Shown here: piece by piece, positions 49,883-58,369 of the stretch | Numbering within the stretch: the first letter of the stretch is position 1 | How the letters are laid out: each line of letters begins with the position of its first letter | From: Spartinivicinus ruber | GTDB taxonomy: Bacteria > Pseudomonadota > Gammaproteobacteria > Pseudomonadales > Zooshikellaceae | DNA length: 64,000 bases | Direction of reading: 5' to 3' | Assembly: GCF_011009015.1 (NCBI RefSeq) | Contig: NZ_CP048878.1 | Location: forward strand, 3,378,354-3,442,353 | The notes under the pieces: generated by a model | Database searches by the model: none | Seen by the model: the letters and a program-made list of their open reading frames with translations, nothing else | What the model was told of the DNA's origin: nothing | Made by a program: the position numbers and the translations under genes

Positions 49883-51226
49883 ATGGAATACATACTATGG
49901 GATCTACCAAACTTAACTATTGATAAGCAACCTTGCTTTGAGATTGACTTAAACGGTGAGTTAAAACTTAGATGGAGTGGGACCGGCAATGCGTTAGGTC
50001 GTTTGCCACTGTTATACGATGAGAGAGGGAAATCTATCGAGGTTGTCAATCAATGGCTTATTCACCTTAAAGCTAACAACCACAGAAAACAAGTTAGCAC
50101 TCAAGCCCAAGCACTACTGCATTACTTTATTTTCTTGGATGATCTCAATCTCAAGTGGGATGAAATGCCCATCCCCCCTCGAAACAGGCCAACCTACAGG
50201 TTTAAAAAGCATCTTAAGGAAGTATTCAAAAATGGAGGTATCGCTAGGACTACAGCTAATAACTACATGGGAGTGGTAGTTAACTTCTACAAGTATTACT
50301 TAGCAAGGCGCCACCCTTTTTCTAACCCTCCTTTTAGATACGAAGAAGTTAAAATCAAGCTAACTGGTAACCATCAGTTCATGCGACAAGGGTTTATTCA
50401 TGTAGACACAACAGACCTTCGGCTAAACCTACCTAAAGACACAAGTTTCGGAGGATTGTCCAGAAAACTCATTCCCTTGAGTGAAGAAGAGTGGTCATTA
50501 GTCGATGATATATACCGAAATCAAGGTGAAGCTATCTCTTACACGAATGGAGAAAAGAAAAAGGTAAGCATCTCAGTTGAATTCAAGCTGATACTGGCAT
50601 TAGCTAGATATACAGGTATGCGACGGGAGGAGTTAGCCACATTTCGCTCAAATATGGTTTTTAAGCCTAACGCAGAGCAACTAATAAAAAAATACTTAAT
50701 ACATAATAATGGAATACTCATCTCCCCTGCCGTTGGAGTGAACACAAAAGGGGCAGGGGCTAGAAGAGTGGAAATACCTACTCTATTAATGCTCAATTTA
50801 CATAAATATATTAACTCACCACGATATATTGAACGCCGTAATAAATACCTGAAAAAGAACCCTGATGAGCCATTTGGAGCCCCACTTTTTATTACTCAAA
50901 AAGGAAATAAATACTCCGGAAAAACCTTTGATGCTCGTTGGGGGGAAATCCGAAACGCTGCAAGAATCAAGTACAAAAACTTCGATCACAAGTTTCATAA
51001 CTTAAGATCAACCTATGCTGTATTTCGTCTCAAGTCTTTACTAAGCAATGAAAAGCTTACTGAAGGAGAAGCTCTAGATTATCTACAAGCAGTCATGGGA
51101 CATAAAAATCGATCTTCACTGTTATCTTATTTAAAGTTCTCTAAGTTTGAATTAGAAGCTAATGAGATATATGAGCAAGCCGTAGATGTTTTACTTGGTA
51201 GTGATAATGACTTCAACCTGGTATAA
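49883..51226 (+). CDS. Tyrosine recombinase, first of three
   Basis: The 447-residue protein is a complete tyrosine recombinase. An N-terminal SAM-like DNA-binding part (about 45-165) precedes the catalytic domain with Arg247 (TGMRREEL), His372 and Arg375 (HNLR), His407 (MGHKN) and the nucleophile Tyr416 (LLSYLKF). AGAGG is a good ribosome site 7 bases upstream. It lies 53 bases after the remnant's stop and 14 bases ahead of the second gene. It is the likely main strand-transfer enzyme and could correspond to the TnpA/GmtY role, an inference. Confidence 0.93.
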   Translation: MEYILWDLPNLTIDKQPCFEIDLNGELKLRWSGTGNALGRLPLLYDERGKSIEVVNQWLIHLKANNHRKQVSTQAQALLHYFIFLDDLNLKWDEMPIPPRNRPTYRFKKHLKEVFKNGGIARTTANNYMGVVVNFYKYYLARRHPFSNPPFRYEEVKIKLTGNHQFMRQGFIHVDTTDLRLNLPKDTSFGGLSRKLIPLSEEEWSLVDDIYRNQGEAISYTNGEKKKVSISVEFKLILALARYTGMRREELATFRSNMVFKPNAEQLIKKYLIHNNGILISPAVGVNTKGAGARRVEIPTLLMLNLHKYINSPRYIERRNKYLKKNPDEPFGAPLFITQKGNKYSGKTFDARWGEIRNAARIKYKNFDHKFHNLRSTYAVFRLKSLLSNEKLTEGEALDYLQAVMGHKNRSSLLSYLKFSKFELEANEIYEQAVDVLLGSDNDFNLV

Positions 51227-51240
51227 CTGAGTAAATCACC

Positions 51241-53052
51241 ATGGCTTTCAAAAGACAAAAAACAAGAAAAACTGTAAAAGCTAAAGACAATAGTTCTGCA
51301 GAAGTATATCCAATATCCGTTGAATCGATGGTCATAAATGATAGCTACAGGACTGTACACTTCAAACGATTAGGCTATAAAGGATGTCCTAACCTTTCAC
51401 CAGGCAGCAAAAATAAATCGTTTAAATCTAAAAGACCGGAAGATTTAGTCGATATGAACAGGTGGGATCTTGTTCAAAGCCTGTATATAAATATCAAGGG
51501 TATGGATAAGAGCGAAAGGACAAAAACAAATATTTATCAAGATCTATGTAAACTCATAAAAGCTTGCGATGAAGCTAATATCAGCGATATTTTTTCTGTT
51601 CCAGCTATTGAAAAATTTGTATCAACTTTAAAAACTAAGTATACTCGGGGGGCAAAAGGTAAAACTCAAAACTCAATCCAATACTCTATAAAAACTCTCA
51701 TAGCAGAGATGGCTTTACCTAACGAGAGACAAGTTTTAGATTGTTTTTACAAATTCCCAAATGACTCTACACCAACTGAACCATATACTGATGACGAGCT
51801 CAAAGTAATTTTACGAAATTTATATAAGATTCTAAATTCATATAAAAGTCACTTATTAGAAAAAACCACTCCTGACACATTTCCTCTATTCAATGATAAA
51901 AATACAGAGTCTAATGACAAAATATCACGTTATATACGGTTTTCCTCATCAAGAAAAATAAGCTATAAAAGGAATTCATCAACTTGGAAACAAGATTTAG
52001 TTATATGTGGGTATTTCATTACCTGTTTCTTTACCGGTGTAAACCAATCGTCACTATTAAACTTAAAACACTCTGATATCAAAGGCTGTAGTTTCATTGA
52101 GTCGTCAAAAGGAAAATACCTACTCCAAACAACTAAGGGAAGACAAAATTACCAGCGCAACTTACATGGAGTAGGCTTTACAGCAAGAGGAAAAGATTTT
52201 TTTGAAACATGGCTACGACTCAGTAAATTAATCACCTCGAATAGTTCTGGATATGTTTTTCCAAAAGTAACTAATGATGTTTGTAGTAAGATGAATAATA
52301 GTCATCTGTATAGTGGAATCAATACAACATTTAAAATGTTAGGGCTTCCAGCTCTGAGTGCAAAACGATTTAGAAAGACTAAAGCTTCTATTATAATGAG
52401 AGCTACAAATAGTATCTTTTCTGTTGCAGAAAGCCTCAATAACTCACCCTCTACAGTTGACAAGCACTACTCCGATGGAGATCAAGTGACTAACCAGATC
52501 ACTTTAGCAAAAGCGTTGGAAGTGCGGGAAAGATCTGCTAAAGGGGAACCAATTAGAGAAGTCATTCATAATATCAGGTTTCAATTCAAAGATCCCGTTA
52601 GAGAATATAACTACCAGAAAAATGGACTAACTACTCCACCACTTTCTCCTTGTGGCTTACGCTGCGAAAGCCCTTTTGGTAAAAAGGCTGAACAGCTGAA
52701 AAAAACTCTTCAGGAAGTTAGTTTAGCCACTAAGCGAGATCGTGTTGCTTGTTATAAATTTCTTGAATGTTTTGGATGCGAGCATCATGCAGTTATCGCT
52801 GAAGTTGAAGACATATGGATGATACTTTCATTTCGTGATGTTATCGACGAGTCTCTAGCCAGACCATCAGTAAATAGTATCCCTACTAGCTTACTTACAA
52901 AAGTCCTAAATACTATTAATTATTTATTAAAAAGGTTAGAAAAAGATCACAACAAAACTTATATGTTAGCACTTGAGCAGTATAATGATGAGCCTCACCC
53001 TTTATGGTCTGATTATAACGACTTGGGTATGTTAATGGAGGTTTGGTCATGA
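51241..53052 (+). CDS. Degenerate tyrosine recombinase-like protein, second of three
   Basis: The 603-residue protein keeps the recombinase layout but has lost key residues: the TGxR motif is TGVN (Asn268), and the HxFR His is Lys375, though Arg378 and Tyr410 (DKHYSDG) remain. A C-terminal cysteine-rich segment (CGLRCESPF...CYKFLECFGCEHH) probably binds zinc. It is unlikely to cut DNA alone and may help target choice or assembly. Its TGA overlaps the next ATG (ATGA). Codon use is AT-rich. Confidence 0.88.
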   Translation: MAFKRQKTRKTVKAKDNSSAEVYPISVESMVINDSYRTVHFKRLGYKGCPNLSPGSKNKSFKSKRPEDLVDMNRWDLVQSLYINIKGMDKSERTKTNIYQDLCKLIKACDEANISDIFSVPAIEKFVSTLKTKYTRGAKGKTQNSIQYSIKTLIAEMALPNERQVLDCFYKFPNDSTPTEPYTDDELKVILRNLYKILNSYKSHLLEKTTPDTFPLFNDKNTESNDKISRYIRFSSSRKISYKRNSSTWKQDLVICGYFITCFFTGVNQSSLLNLKHSDIKGCSFIESSKGKYLLQTTKGRQNYQRNLHGVGFTARGKDFFETWLRLSKLITSNSSGYVFPKVTNDVCSKMNNSHLYSGINTTFKMLGLPALSAKRFRKTKASIIMRATNSIFSVAESLNNSPSTVDKHYSDGDQVTNQITLAKALEVRERSAKGEPIREVIHNIRFQFKDPVREYNYQKNGLTTPPLSPCGLRCESPFGKKAEQLKKTLQEVSLATKRDRVACYKFLECFGCEHHAVIAEVEDIWMILSFRDVIDESLARPSVNSIPTSLLTKVLNTINYLLKRLEKDHNKTYMLALEQYNDEPHPLWSDYNDLGMLMEVWS

Positions 53053-54968
53053 GTATCTTTTCTATGAAAGATATAGACCCAAATGTTCGTAAGCCAAAGT
53101 ATAGTGCTGATTTCTCAAAAAACGAAGAAAAAACTATAATATCATATGACTCTGCAAATAAGCCATACAGCCTATACTCTGATGACAAATGGAAATTTAT
53201 TAGTGCAAGAGACTTAAATTTTCAAGGGTTGACAGGATATTTTAAAGAAACAACAAAAAAATTGATCTATGGAGTACTTTTTACTGAAAAAAAACTCTAT
53301 AGTAGTAACTTTATCCAGAAAAACATAATAGAAAGCGCTATAAATTTTCAAAAACTAATCATAAAGACTGGCGGAAGTAGCTTTACATTCATAGATGATG
53401 ACAGTAATTTTAGAAAGCTAGTTATCGAGGCCAAGAAAAAAAAATTAAAACTCAAAACCTGGAAAAATTATTTAGTTTTCATATCCAAACTCCACGAAAA
53501 ATCATTTATATGTCGTGACATAGGAAATGCTGAAAAATTAGCAATAGAGTTAGCTGGCCATAACCTTTCAGTACAACAATCAATGGCTATTCCAGAAAGG
53601 ATAGCAGCTAAGTATTTTGATTATGCTTTAAAGGTTATTACTAGGTATCACCCTTACAGATATGCTATTAGCAGAGCATATCAAAATTTATTCATCGAAT
53701 ATAAAAAATCCTCATCTATTTGGAAAACACAAGCAAATTCAAAAAAATATGCTGTTAGAAATGTTGAACACAACATTCCATTCAGTGACTTTGTATTAGA
53801 CTTATCAGGAAGTTGGCTTTCCTGGCTTAGAGGTGCCTGTTACTTTGTGATAGCAGGTTTCACAGGGTGTAGGGATGGAGAAATAAAGTCATTTAACTTG
53901 GCATCATATGAAGAGAAGCAATATGCAGACGTAACGATACCCATTGTATATGGTGAAGACTCTAAGCCCAATCATGCGGGTATTTCTAGACGGATATCTT
54001 GGGTAACTATACCTGCTGTCAAGCTTGCAATAGAACTGTTATGGTACAGTTTTGAGTTTGCAAGAAATGAATGGAGGGAAAAAGGAAAAAATATTACGCA
54101 CCTTGATGATAGAAAGAAATTTTTACAGAAGGTTGATAAAATATTTTTAACATTACCTCATATTGCAACTACACACCCCTCAGCTGGAAGGCAAGCATTA
54201 AGCAACTCATTAGAAAATTTTGCGAAGTCAGTAGATTGCAGGTTAACGAAAGAAGATATTGAAGAGTTTAATCGACTAAACCCTACACGAAAAGGACAAC
54301 TCAAGGTTGGTGATATACTAATACCACATCCTCATGGGTTCAGAAGAACATTTGCTGTATTTTTAGTCAGGAATCGCCTCGGTTCACTAATGGAACTGAA
54401 ATATCAGTTTAAACACATGAATGTTGCAATGACAGCTTGGTACTCTAATCAAGCAGAAATTGCTGGTTATTTTGATATGATGACTGATAGAGACCTGATC
54501 AATATCATAGAAGAAGAAAACCATGAGTTTATGACTGATACTCTTTACTATATTTACAATGAAGCGGAAACACTCTCAGGCATAGAGGGTAAAAGAATTT
54601 TAGATGCCAGGCTGAGCAGCCCTACTACCATATACCTCAGTAGAGATGAAATATCACGTCAGGTTAAAGAAGGGCAAATGTCAATAATTGAGCACCCTGG
54701 TGGACATTGTACAAACCCAAGTTGTAATCGAATTTGTAATATGCAAACTTGCCGATTCAAAGTGGTTACCAAGGAAAAAGCTATTAATTTAGTACCTGAA
54801 CGAGAGCGATTAGTAAAGAAGTTCCTTACCCTAAAAAAATGGCAGGTAAAACAACCCAATATCATGTCAAAAATATATTATGATATTAAGTCCATTGAAC
54901 AATGCTTCAAAGACCATGATATTCCATTTACTCCTTTTATTGACACCATTGATGTTACAATGCTATAG
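53049..54968 (+). CDS. Large tyrosine recombinase, third of three
   Basis: The 639-residue protein (ATG 53049, with a GGAGG site 7 bases upstream; TTG 53043 is less likely) has a full catalytic set: Arg275 (GCRDGE), His429 and Arg432 (HGFRRT), His456 (KHMNVAM) and Tyr465 in MTAWYS. The C-terminal part has a cysteine cluster GGHCTNPSCNRICNMQTC that probably binds zinc. It is like the large partner recombinases TnpB (Tn554) and GmtZ. Nine residues separate its stop and the next gene. Confidence 0.9.
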   Translation: MSIFSMKDIDPNVRKPKYSADFSKNEEKTIISYDSANKPYSLYSDDKWKFISARDLNFQGLTGYFKETTKKLIYGVLFTEKKLYSSNFIQKNIIESAINFQKLIIKTGGSSFTFIDDDSNFRKLVIEAKKKKLKLKTWKNYLVFISKLHEKSFICRDIGNAEKLAIELAGHNLSVQQSMAIPERIAAKYFDYALKVITRYHPYRYAISRAYQNLFIEYKKSSSIWKTQANSKKYAVRNVEHNIPFSDFVLDLSGSWLSWLRGACYFVIAGFTGCRDGEIKSFNLASYEEKQYADVTIPIVYGEDSKPNHAGISRRISWVTIPAVKLAIELLWYSFEFARNEWREKGKNITHLDDRKKFLQKVDKIFLTLPHIATTHPSAGRQALSNSLENFAKSVDCRLTKEDIEEFNRLNPTRKGQLKVGDILIPHPHGFRRTFAVFLVRNRLGSLMELKYQFKHMNVAMTAWYSNQAEIAGYFDMMTDRDLINIIEEENHEFMTDTLYYIYNEAETLSGIEGKRILDARLSSPTTIYLSRDEISRQVKEGQMSIIEHPGGHCTNPSCNRICNMQTCRFKVVTKEKAINLVPERERLVKKFLTLKKWQVKQPNIMSKIYYDIKSIEQCFKDHDIPFTPFIDTIDVTML

Positions 54969-54976
54969 GAACAATA

Positions 54977-55441
54977 ATGAGTGGAAAAATGAACAGAAGT
55001 GAGTTAACTGAAATCAGGCTTAAAGAGGCACTACAAAGACTCTTAGATGGTAAGCCAATAAATACCCCGTGTGATGGCAGGATTAATCTAAAACGAATTA
55101 ATGATGAGGCAAAACTCAGTTCAGGTGGCATATACTACTATAAAGACTTCATCACTAAAGCTCGCAGTATAATTGATAAAGATATTTCCAACAATAAACA
55201 ATATCTAAATAGCAGCAATGCTGAAGAAAAAATTAGTAAACTCAGAAAACAGAGAGATAAAGAAAAACAACTAAAAGTCATATATAGGGAGCAAAGAGAT
55301 AAAATGAAGCAGTTTGCCGACAGTGTAGTTGAAGAAAATGCTCGTTTATCTTTTGCTATTCATGAAGCATACACAAAAATTAATGAACTAGAACAGCAAA
55401 TCCTACAAAATAAACTAGTTCCAATTCACAAGCCAGATTAG
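54977..55441 (+). CDS. Small HTH and coiled-coil protein of the recombinase operon
   Basis: The 154-residue basic protein has a helix-turn-helix-like first half (ELTEIRLKEALQRLLDGKP...INLKRINDEAKLSSGGIYYYKDF) and a long coiled coil (about residues 75-147). The fold plan resembles TnpC of Tn554-type elements (DUF6262-like) and could match GmtX. It is the last element gene and lies 8 bases before topB. Its job may be to help the recombinases or to control the operon. Confidence 0.8.
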   Translation: MSGKMNRSELTEIRLKEALQRLLDGKPINTPCDGRINLKRINDEAKLSSGGIYYYKDFITKARSIIDKDISNNKQYLNSSNAEEKISKLRKQRDKEKQLKVIYREQRDKMKQFADSVVEENARLSFAIHEAYTKINELEQQILQNKLVPIHKPD

Positions 55442-55449
55442 TAGTATAT

Positions 55450-57384
55450 ATGATTTTATACATAGCAGAAAAACCTAGTTTGGGTCATGCAGTTGCTGAA
55501 GTATTACCAAAACCTCACCAAAGGAAAGATGGATATATTATTGTAGGTAATGGCGATATTGTCAGCTGGTGTATTGGTCATTTATTAGAACAAGCAGAGC
55601 CCGATGCTTATGATCCCATTTACAAACAATGGAAACTAGAGCATTTACCTATTATCCCAAAAAAATGGAAATTAGTCGTTAGTAGCAAAACAAAAAAGCA
55701 ATTTTTAACACTAAAAAAACTAATTAACAAAGCTGACAACTTGACTCATATTGGAGATCCGGATCGAAATGGTCAGTTAATAATAGATGAAATAATTAAT
55801 TATTGTAATGTTCCTATTGAAAAGCGTAATGCAGTTAAACGCTGCTTAATTAATGATTTAAACCCAAACTCAATAAAAAAATCACTAACCAGTTTACGTA
55901 ATAATCAGGAATTTATCCCATTATCTACTTCAGCTTTAGCAAGAGCTAGAGCCGACTGGTTATATGGCATTAATATGAGCCGCGTCTGTTCGATTCAAGG
56001 CAGAAAAGCCGGTTATCAAGGGGTTCTCTCTGTTGGGCGTGTTCAAACTCCCCTGTTAGGGTTAGTGGTTCGACGTGATCAAGATATCGAAAACTTCCAA
56101 CCTAAACCTTATTTTGAGGTGTTCGCTTTATTAGAAACAGGCAAAGGCGAACAATTTAGAGCTAAGTGGCAACCCAGCGAAGCCTGCCAGCCTTATCAAG
56201 ATGAAGAAGGCCGAGTACTCTCCAAAAAGCTGGCTGAAACAGTCGTCAATCGTATTACCGGCCAACCTGGATTAATTACCGCTGCTACCAAAAAACGCAA
56301 ACAACAAGTGGCTCCCCTCCCCTATAATTTATCCTCTCTTCAAATTGATTCAGCCAGACATTATGGGTTAAATGCCCAACAGGTGCTGAGTACCTGCCAG
56401 GATTTATACGAAAAACATAAGCTGATTACCTACCCGCGCTCAGACTGCCGTTATTTACCTAAAGAACACTTAAACCAAATAAATACTGTCACCACAGCCA
56501 TTAATCAGGTATGCGAGCCACTACAAAAAGCTGTCGCTGAGGCTGATTTATCCTTAAAAAGCAAAGCCTGGAATGATAAAAAGGTGGAAGCTCACCATGC
56601 CATCATTCCCACCGAACGAAAGCTCGATCCTAGTCGTTTATCTAAAACCGAGTTACAAATCTATGAGTTAATTGCAAGACAATACCTCGCCCAATTTTAC
56701 CCTGCTTGGCAATACGATGATCGAAGAATAGAAGTAGAAATCAGTGGTGGGCTGTTTGTTGCGACTGCAAGGCAAACGGTGGATTTAGGCTGGAAAAAAA
56801 TATTTAGCAAAAGTAATGAAAACAAAGGCGATGACAATAACCCCAATCAAGAAGAACAACAGAAATTACCTAATTTAAAAAAAGGTGATGTGGTCCAGTG
56901 CCTAAAAGGTGAGTTAGCTGAACGAATGACCCAGCCTCCCAAACCTTTTAGTGACGCAACCTTATTATCTGCCATGACCGGCATCGCCCGATTTGTCAAA
57001 GACCCCGAAATTAAAAAAATATTAAGAGAAACCGATGGACTGGGTACCGAAGCCACTCGCGCAGGGATTATTGAACTGCTATTTAAACGCCAATTTCTCA
57101 CCCGACAAGGCAAACAAATCCGCTCGACTGAAACAGGCCGCCAGCTTATCCAAAGCTTGCCAGAAGTGGCTACCACACCGGATATGACAGCTCAATGGGA
57201 ATCACAACTAACATCCATCAGTAACAAAGAAGCCAGCTATAAAAGCTTTATCGAGCCAATGATTAATAGCCTTCATTACTTATTAACCCAGGTAGATGCA
57301 AGTGCCTTTAGTCAACTAAAAGGAAAAGGACAAACCGTAAAAAAGCAACCAAAGAGAAATTATAAAAAAAGAAAAAAAGCTTAA
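55450..57384 (+). CDS. topB: DNA topoisomerase III, full length, with replaced 5' part
   Basis: The 644-residue type IA topoisomerase relaxes and decatenates DNA. The Toprim domain starts with IAEKPSLG; the metal motif is GDPDRNGQ, with Asn where Glu is usual. The active-site tyrosine lies in the ITYPRSDCRYLP segment, and a basic tail ends the protein. The first 170 codons are AT-rich like the element, the rest resembles the host. It begins 8 bases after the element operon with a weak ribosome site, so it may be translated by coupling and transcribed from the element. Confidence 0.93.
   Translation: MILYIAEKPSLGHAVAEVLPKPHQRKDGYIIVGNGDIVSWCIGHLLEQAEPDAYDPIYKQWKLEHLPIIPKKWKLVVSSKTKKQFLTLKKLINKADNLTHIGDPDRNGQLIIDEIINYCNVPIEKRNAVKRCLINDLNPNSIKKSLTSLRNNQEFIPLSTSALARARADWLYGINMSRVCSIQGRKAGYQGVLSVGRVQTPLLGLVVRRDQDIENFQPKPYFEVFALLETGKGEQFRAKWQPSEACQPYQDEEGRVLSKKLAETVVNRITGQPGLITAATKKRKQQVAPLPYNLSSLQIDSARHYGLNAQQVLSTCQDLYEKHKLITYPRSDCRYLPKEHLNQINTVTTAINQVCEPLQKAVAEADLSLKSKAWNDKKVEAHHAIIPTERKLDPSRLSKTELQIYELIARQYLAQFYPAWQYDDRRIEVEISGGLFVATARQTVDLGWKKIFSKSNENKGDDNNPNQEEQQKLPNLKKGDVVQCLKGELAERMTQPPKPFSDATLLSAMTGIARFVKDPEIKKILRETDGLGTEATRAGIIELLFKRQFLTRQGKQIRSTETGRQLIQSLPEVATTPDMTAQWESQLTSISNKEASYKSFIEPMINSLHYLLTQVDASAFSQLKGKGQTVKKQPKRNYKKRKKA
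55756..55767 (+). repeat. Right attachment core (attR candidate)
   Basis: GATCCGGATCGA in the same codons of the full topB matches 11 of 12 bases of the left core. It contains the palindrome GATCCGGATC. Part of the match is due to the shared coding motif. Confidence 0.55.
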
Positions 57385-57415
57385 CTAATCAAGACTTTTA
57401 ACTTATATAATTCAA

Positions 57416-57442
57416 GGGCTTTTCTTTTTATGATGAAAGCCC
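57416..57442. terminator. Weak hairpin between topB and the antitoxin gene
   Basis: A 7-bp stem GGGCTTT/AAAGCCC with a 13-base T-rich loop lies between the convergent ends of topB and the antitoxin gene. No strong T-run follows on either strand, so the call is tentative. Confidence 0.4.
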
Positions 57443-57480
57443 AGTTAATTCTAAGGTATAAATTTTTTACAGATTATGCA

Positions 57481-57735
57481 CTATAACTTATCTATACTAA
57501 TTTCAACTTCATTTTGCCCCTTACGAGCCGCTATAAGCTCACCCAACTCTACATCTTCTAGCTTATCCATTAACAACTCATAAGCGTCAGCAGGCACACA
57601 ATAAAACACCGGCTGATTATGATTGAGTACGACGACTGCTTCCCCTTCAGCCTGTTCAACCACTGCCATGGGGTTCTGCTTAAATTCTGTAATGCTCACT
57701 GAAAAATCTGCATGTATAGGCTTAACTGTTTTCAT
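57481..57735 (-). CDS. Orphan type II antitoxin, Phd/YefM family
   Basis: The 84-residue protein begins with SVSITEFKQNPMAVVEQAEGEAVVVLNHNQPVFYCVPADAYE, the DNA-binding part of Phd/YefM antitoxins, and ends in an acidic helix. These antitoxins normally precede a toxin gene. Here the next 96 bases lead directly into the end of topB, and no toxin frame is present, so it is an orphan or the toxin was lost. Confidence 0.85.
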   Translation of the reverse strand: MKTVKPIHADFSVSITEFKQNPMAVVEQAEGEAVVVLNHNQPVFYCVPADAYELLMDKLEDVELGELIAARKGQNEVEISIDKL

Positions 57736-58040
57736 TATGATAACTTATTTAGATAAATACCTTTATCTTACACTAAAGTTTAGTGCCGCTTAACTTGTCA
57801 TGTGCTGAATGGCACTGAATAAAAGGCCTTACTGTTCCAGTCTCCCGGCACCAATCAATGCCTTGATGATAGCACCACAAACGAATGAGATCGACTGCCC
57901 CAGCACAACAGGAAAATAGCCTACCAACCAGCTCAAGTTCGAATGCTAACGTCACTGACAATATACTCGCCTTGATCTACTATCTGAGCGGTTGGGGAGG
58001 AAGCTTAGGATGCCATACCATCCAGTTGTATCTTTGCCCT

Positions 58041-58067
58041 ATCTGTATTATCTGTATTATCTGTATC
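58041..58067. repeat. Short tandem repeat, 9-bp unit
   Basis: Three copies of ATCTGTATT in a row, the last with one change (C for T). No function is evident. Confidence 0.8.
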
Positions 58068-58192
58068 CCCAGATTGATTGGGACTGTTTTTGAAGGATTA
58101 ACGAAGGCACGTAATCAATTTTTCTACAATGTAAATAAACGAATGGGTCAGTTTATGGTGAATGGAACTACTTTATGAGGGCTATCCAGCCA

Positions 58193-58238
58193 TCAACCTT
58201 CCTGCTAAACGCCAACAGGAGTTTAGCAGGAAGGTTGA
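58193..58238. repeat. Long perfect inverted repeat (18-bp stem)
   Basis: TCAACCTTCCTGCTAAAC and its exact complement flank a 10-base loop (GCCAACAGGA). No T-run follows on either strand. It may be a strong factor-independent stop, an extragenic repeat or a recombination hairpin; it does not fit the integron attC consensus closely. Confidence 0.75.
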
Positions 58239-58369
58239 GCTTCTATTAATTTGCAGATCAAGGCCCGATGATTTAGTTTATGCGCAGCTGCTTAGATGTT
58301 CGTTTGATTAATATTGTACATGAGTAATCGATAACGAATTACCCCTTTTTCAGAGGAAAAAAAACACGA

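Larger units (their letters stand above)
49786..55755 (+). mobile_element. 6.0-kb integrative element with three tyrosine recombinase-family genes, inserted in topB
   Basis: The segment lies between the two topB DPDR cores. It holds, all rightward, three recombinase-family genes (49883-51226, 51241-53052, 53049-54968), a small HTH/coiled-coil gene (54977-55441), and the first 306 bases of a replacement topB 5' end. The recombinase genes are AT-rich compared with the flanks. No other cargo is seen. The set is like Tn554-type TnpA-TnpB-TnpC and the described gamma-mobile-trio; which family it belongs to cannot be settled here. The exact ends are inferred. Confidence 0.7.
57736..58369. other. 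Accessory intergenic region with a strong hairpin
   Basis: This 634-base stretch has no supported gene. Open frames of 62 codons (leftward) and 97 codons (rightward) have no recognisable content or ribosome site. It contains a 9-bp tandem repeat (58041-58067) and a long perfect hairpin (58193-58238). Confidence 0.5.

Noticed and set aside
49883-54968. Recombinase-in-trio (RIT) element
   Set aside because: RIT elements have three recombinases of similar, shorter length; here sizes are 447, 603 and 639 residues with zinc-type tails and a fourth small gene.
57773-57961. 62-codon leftward frame right of the antitoxin, considered as the missing toxin
   Set aside because: It is upstream of the antitoxin on the same strand rather than downstream, shows no RelE, ParE, Doc or YoeB pattern, and has no ribosome site.
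57885-58178. 97-codon rightward frame
   Set aside because: It includes the translated 9-bp tandem repeat (ICIICIIC) and has no recognisable content; probably chance.
58193-58238. Hairpin considered as an integron attC site
   Set aside because: The expected RYYYAAC and GTTRRRY boxes do not fit, the stem is perfect without the usual bulged bases, and no cassette array or integron integrase is present.
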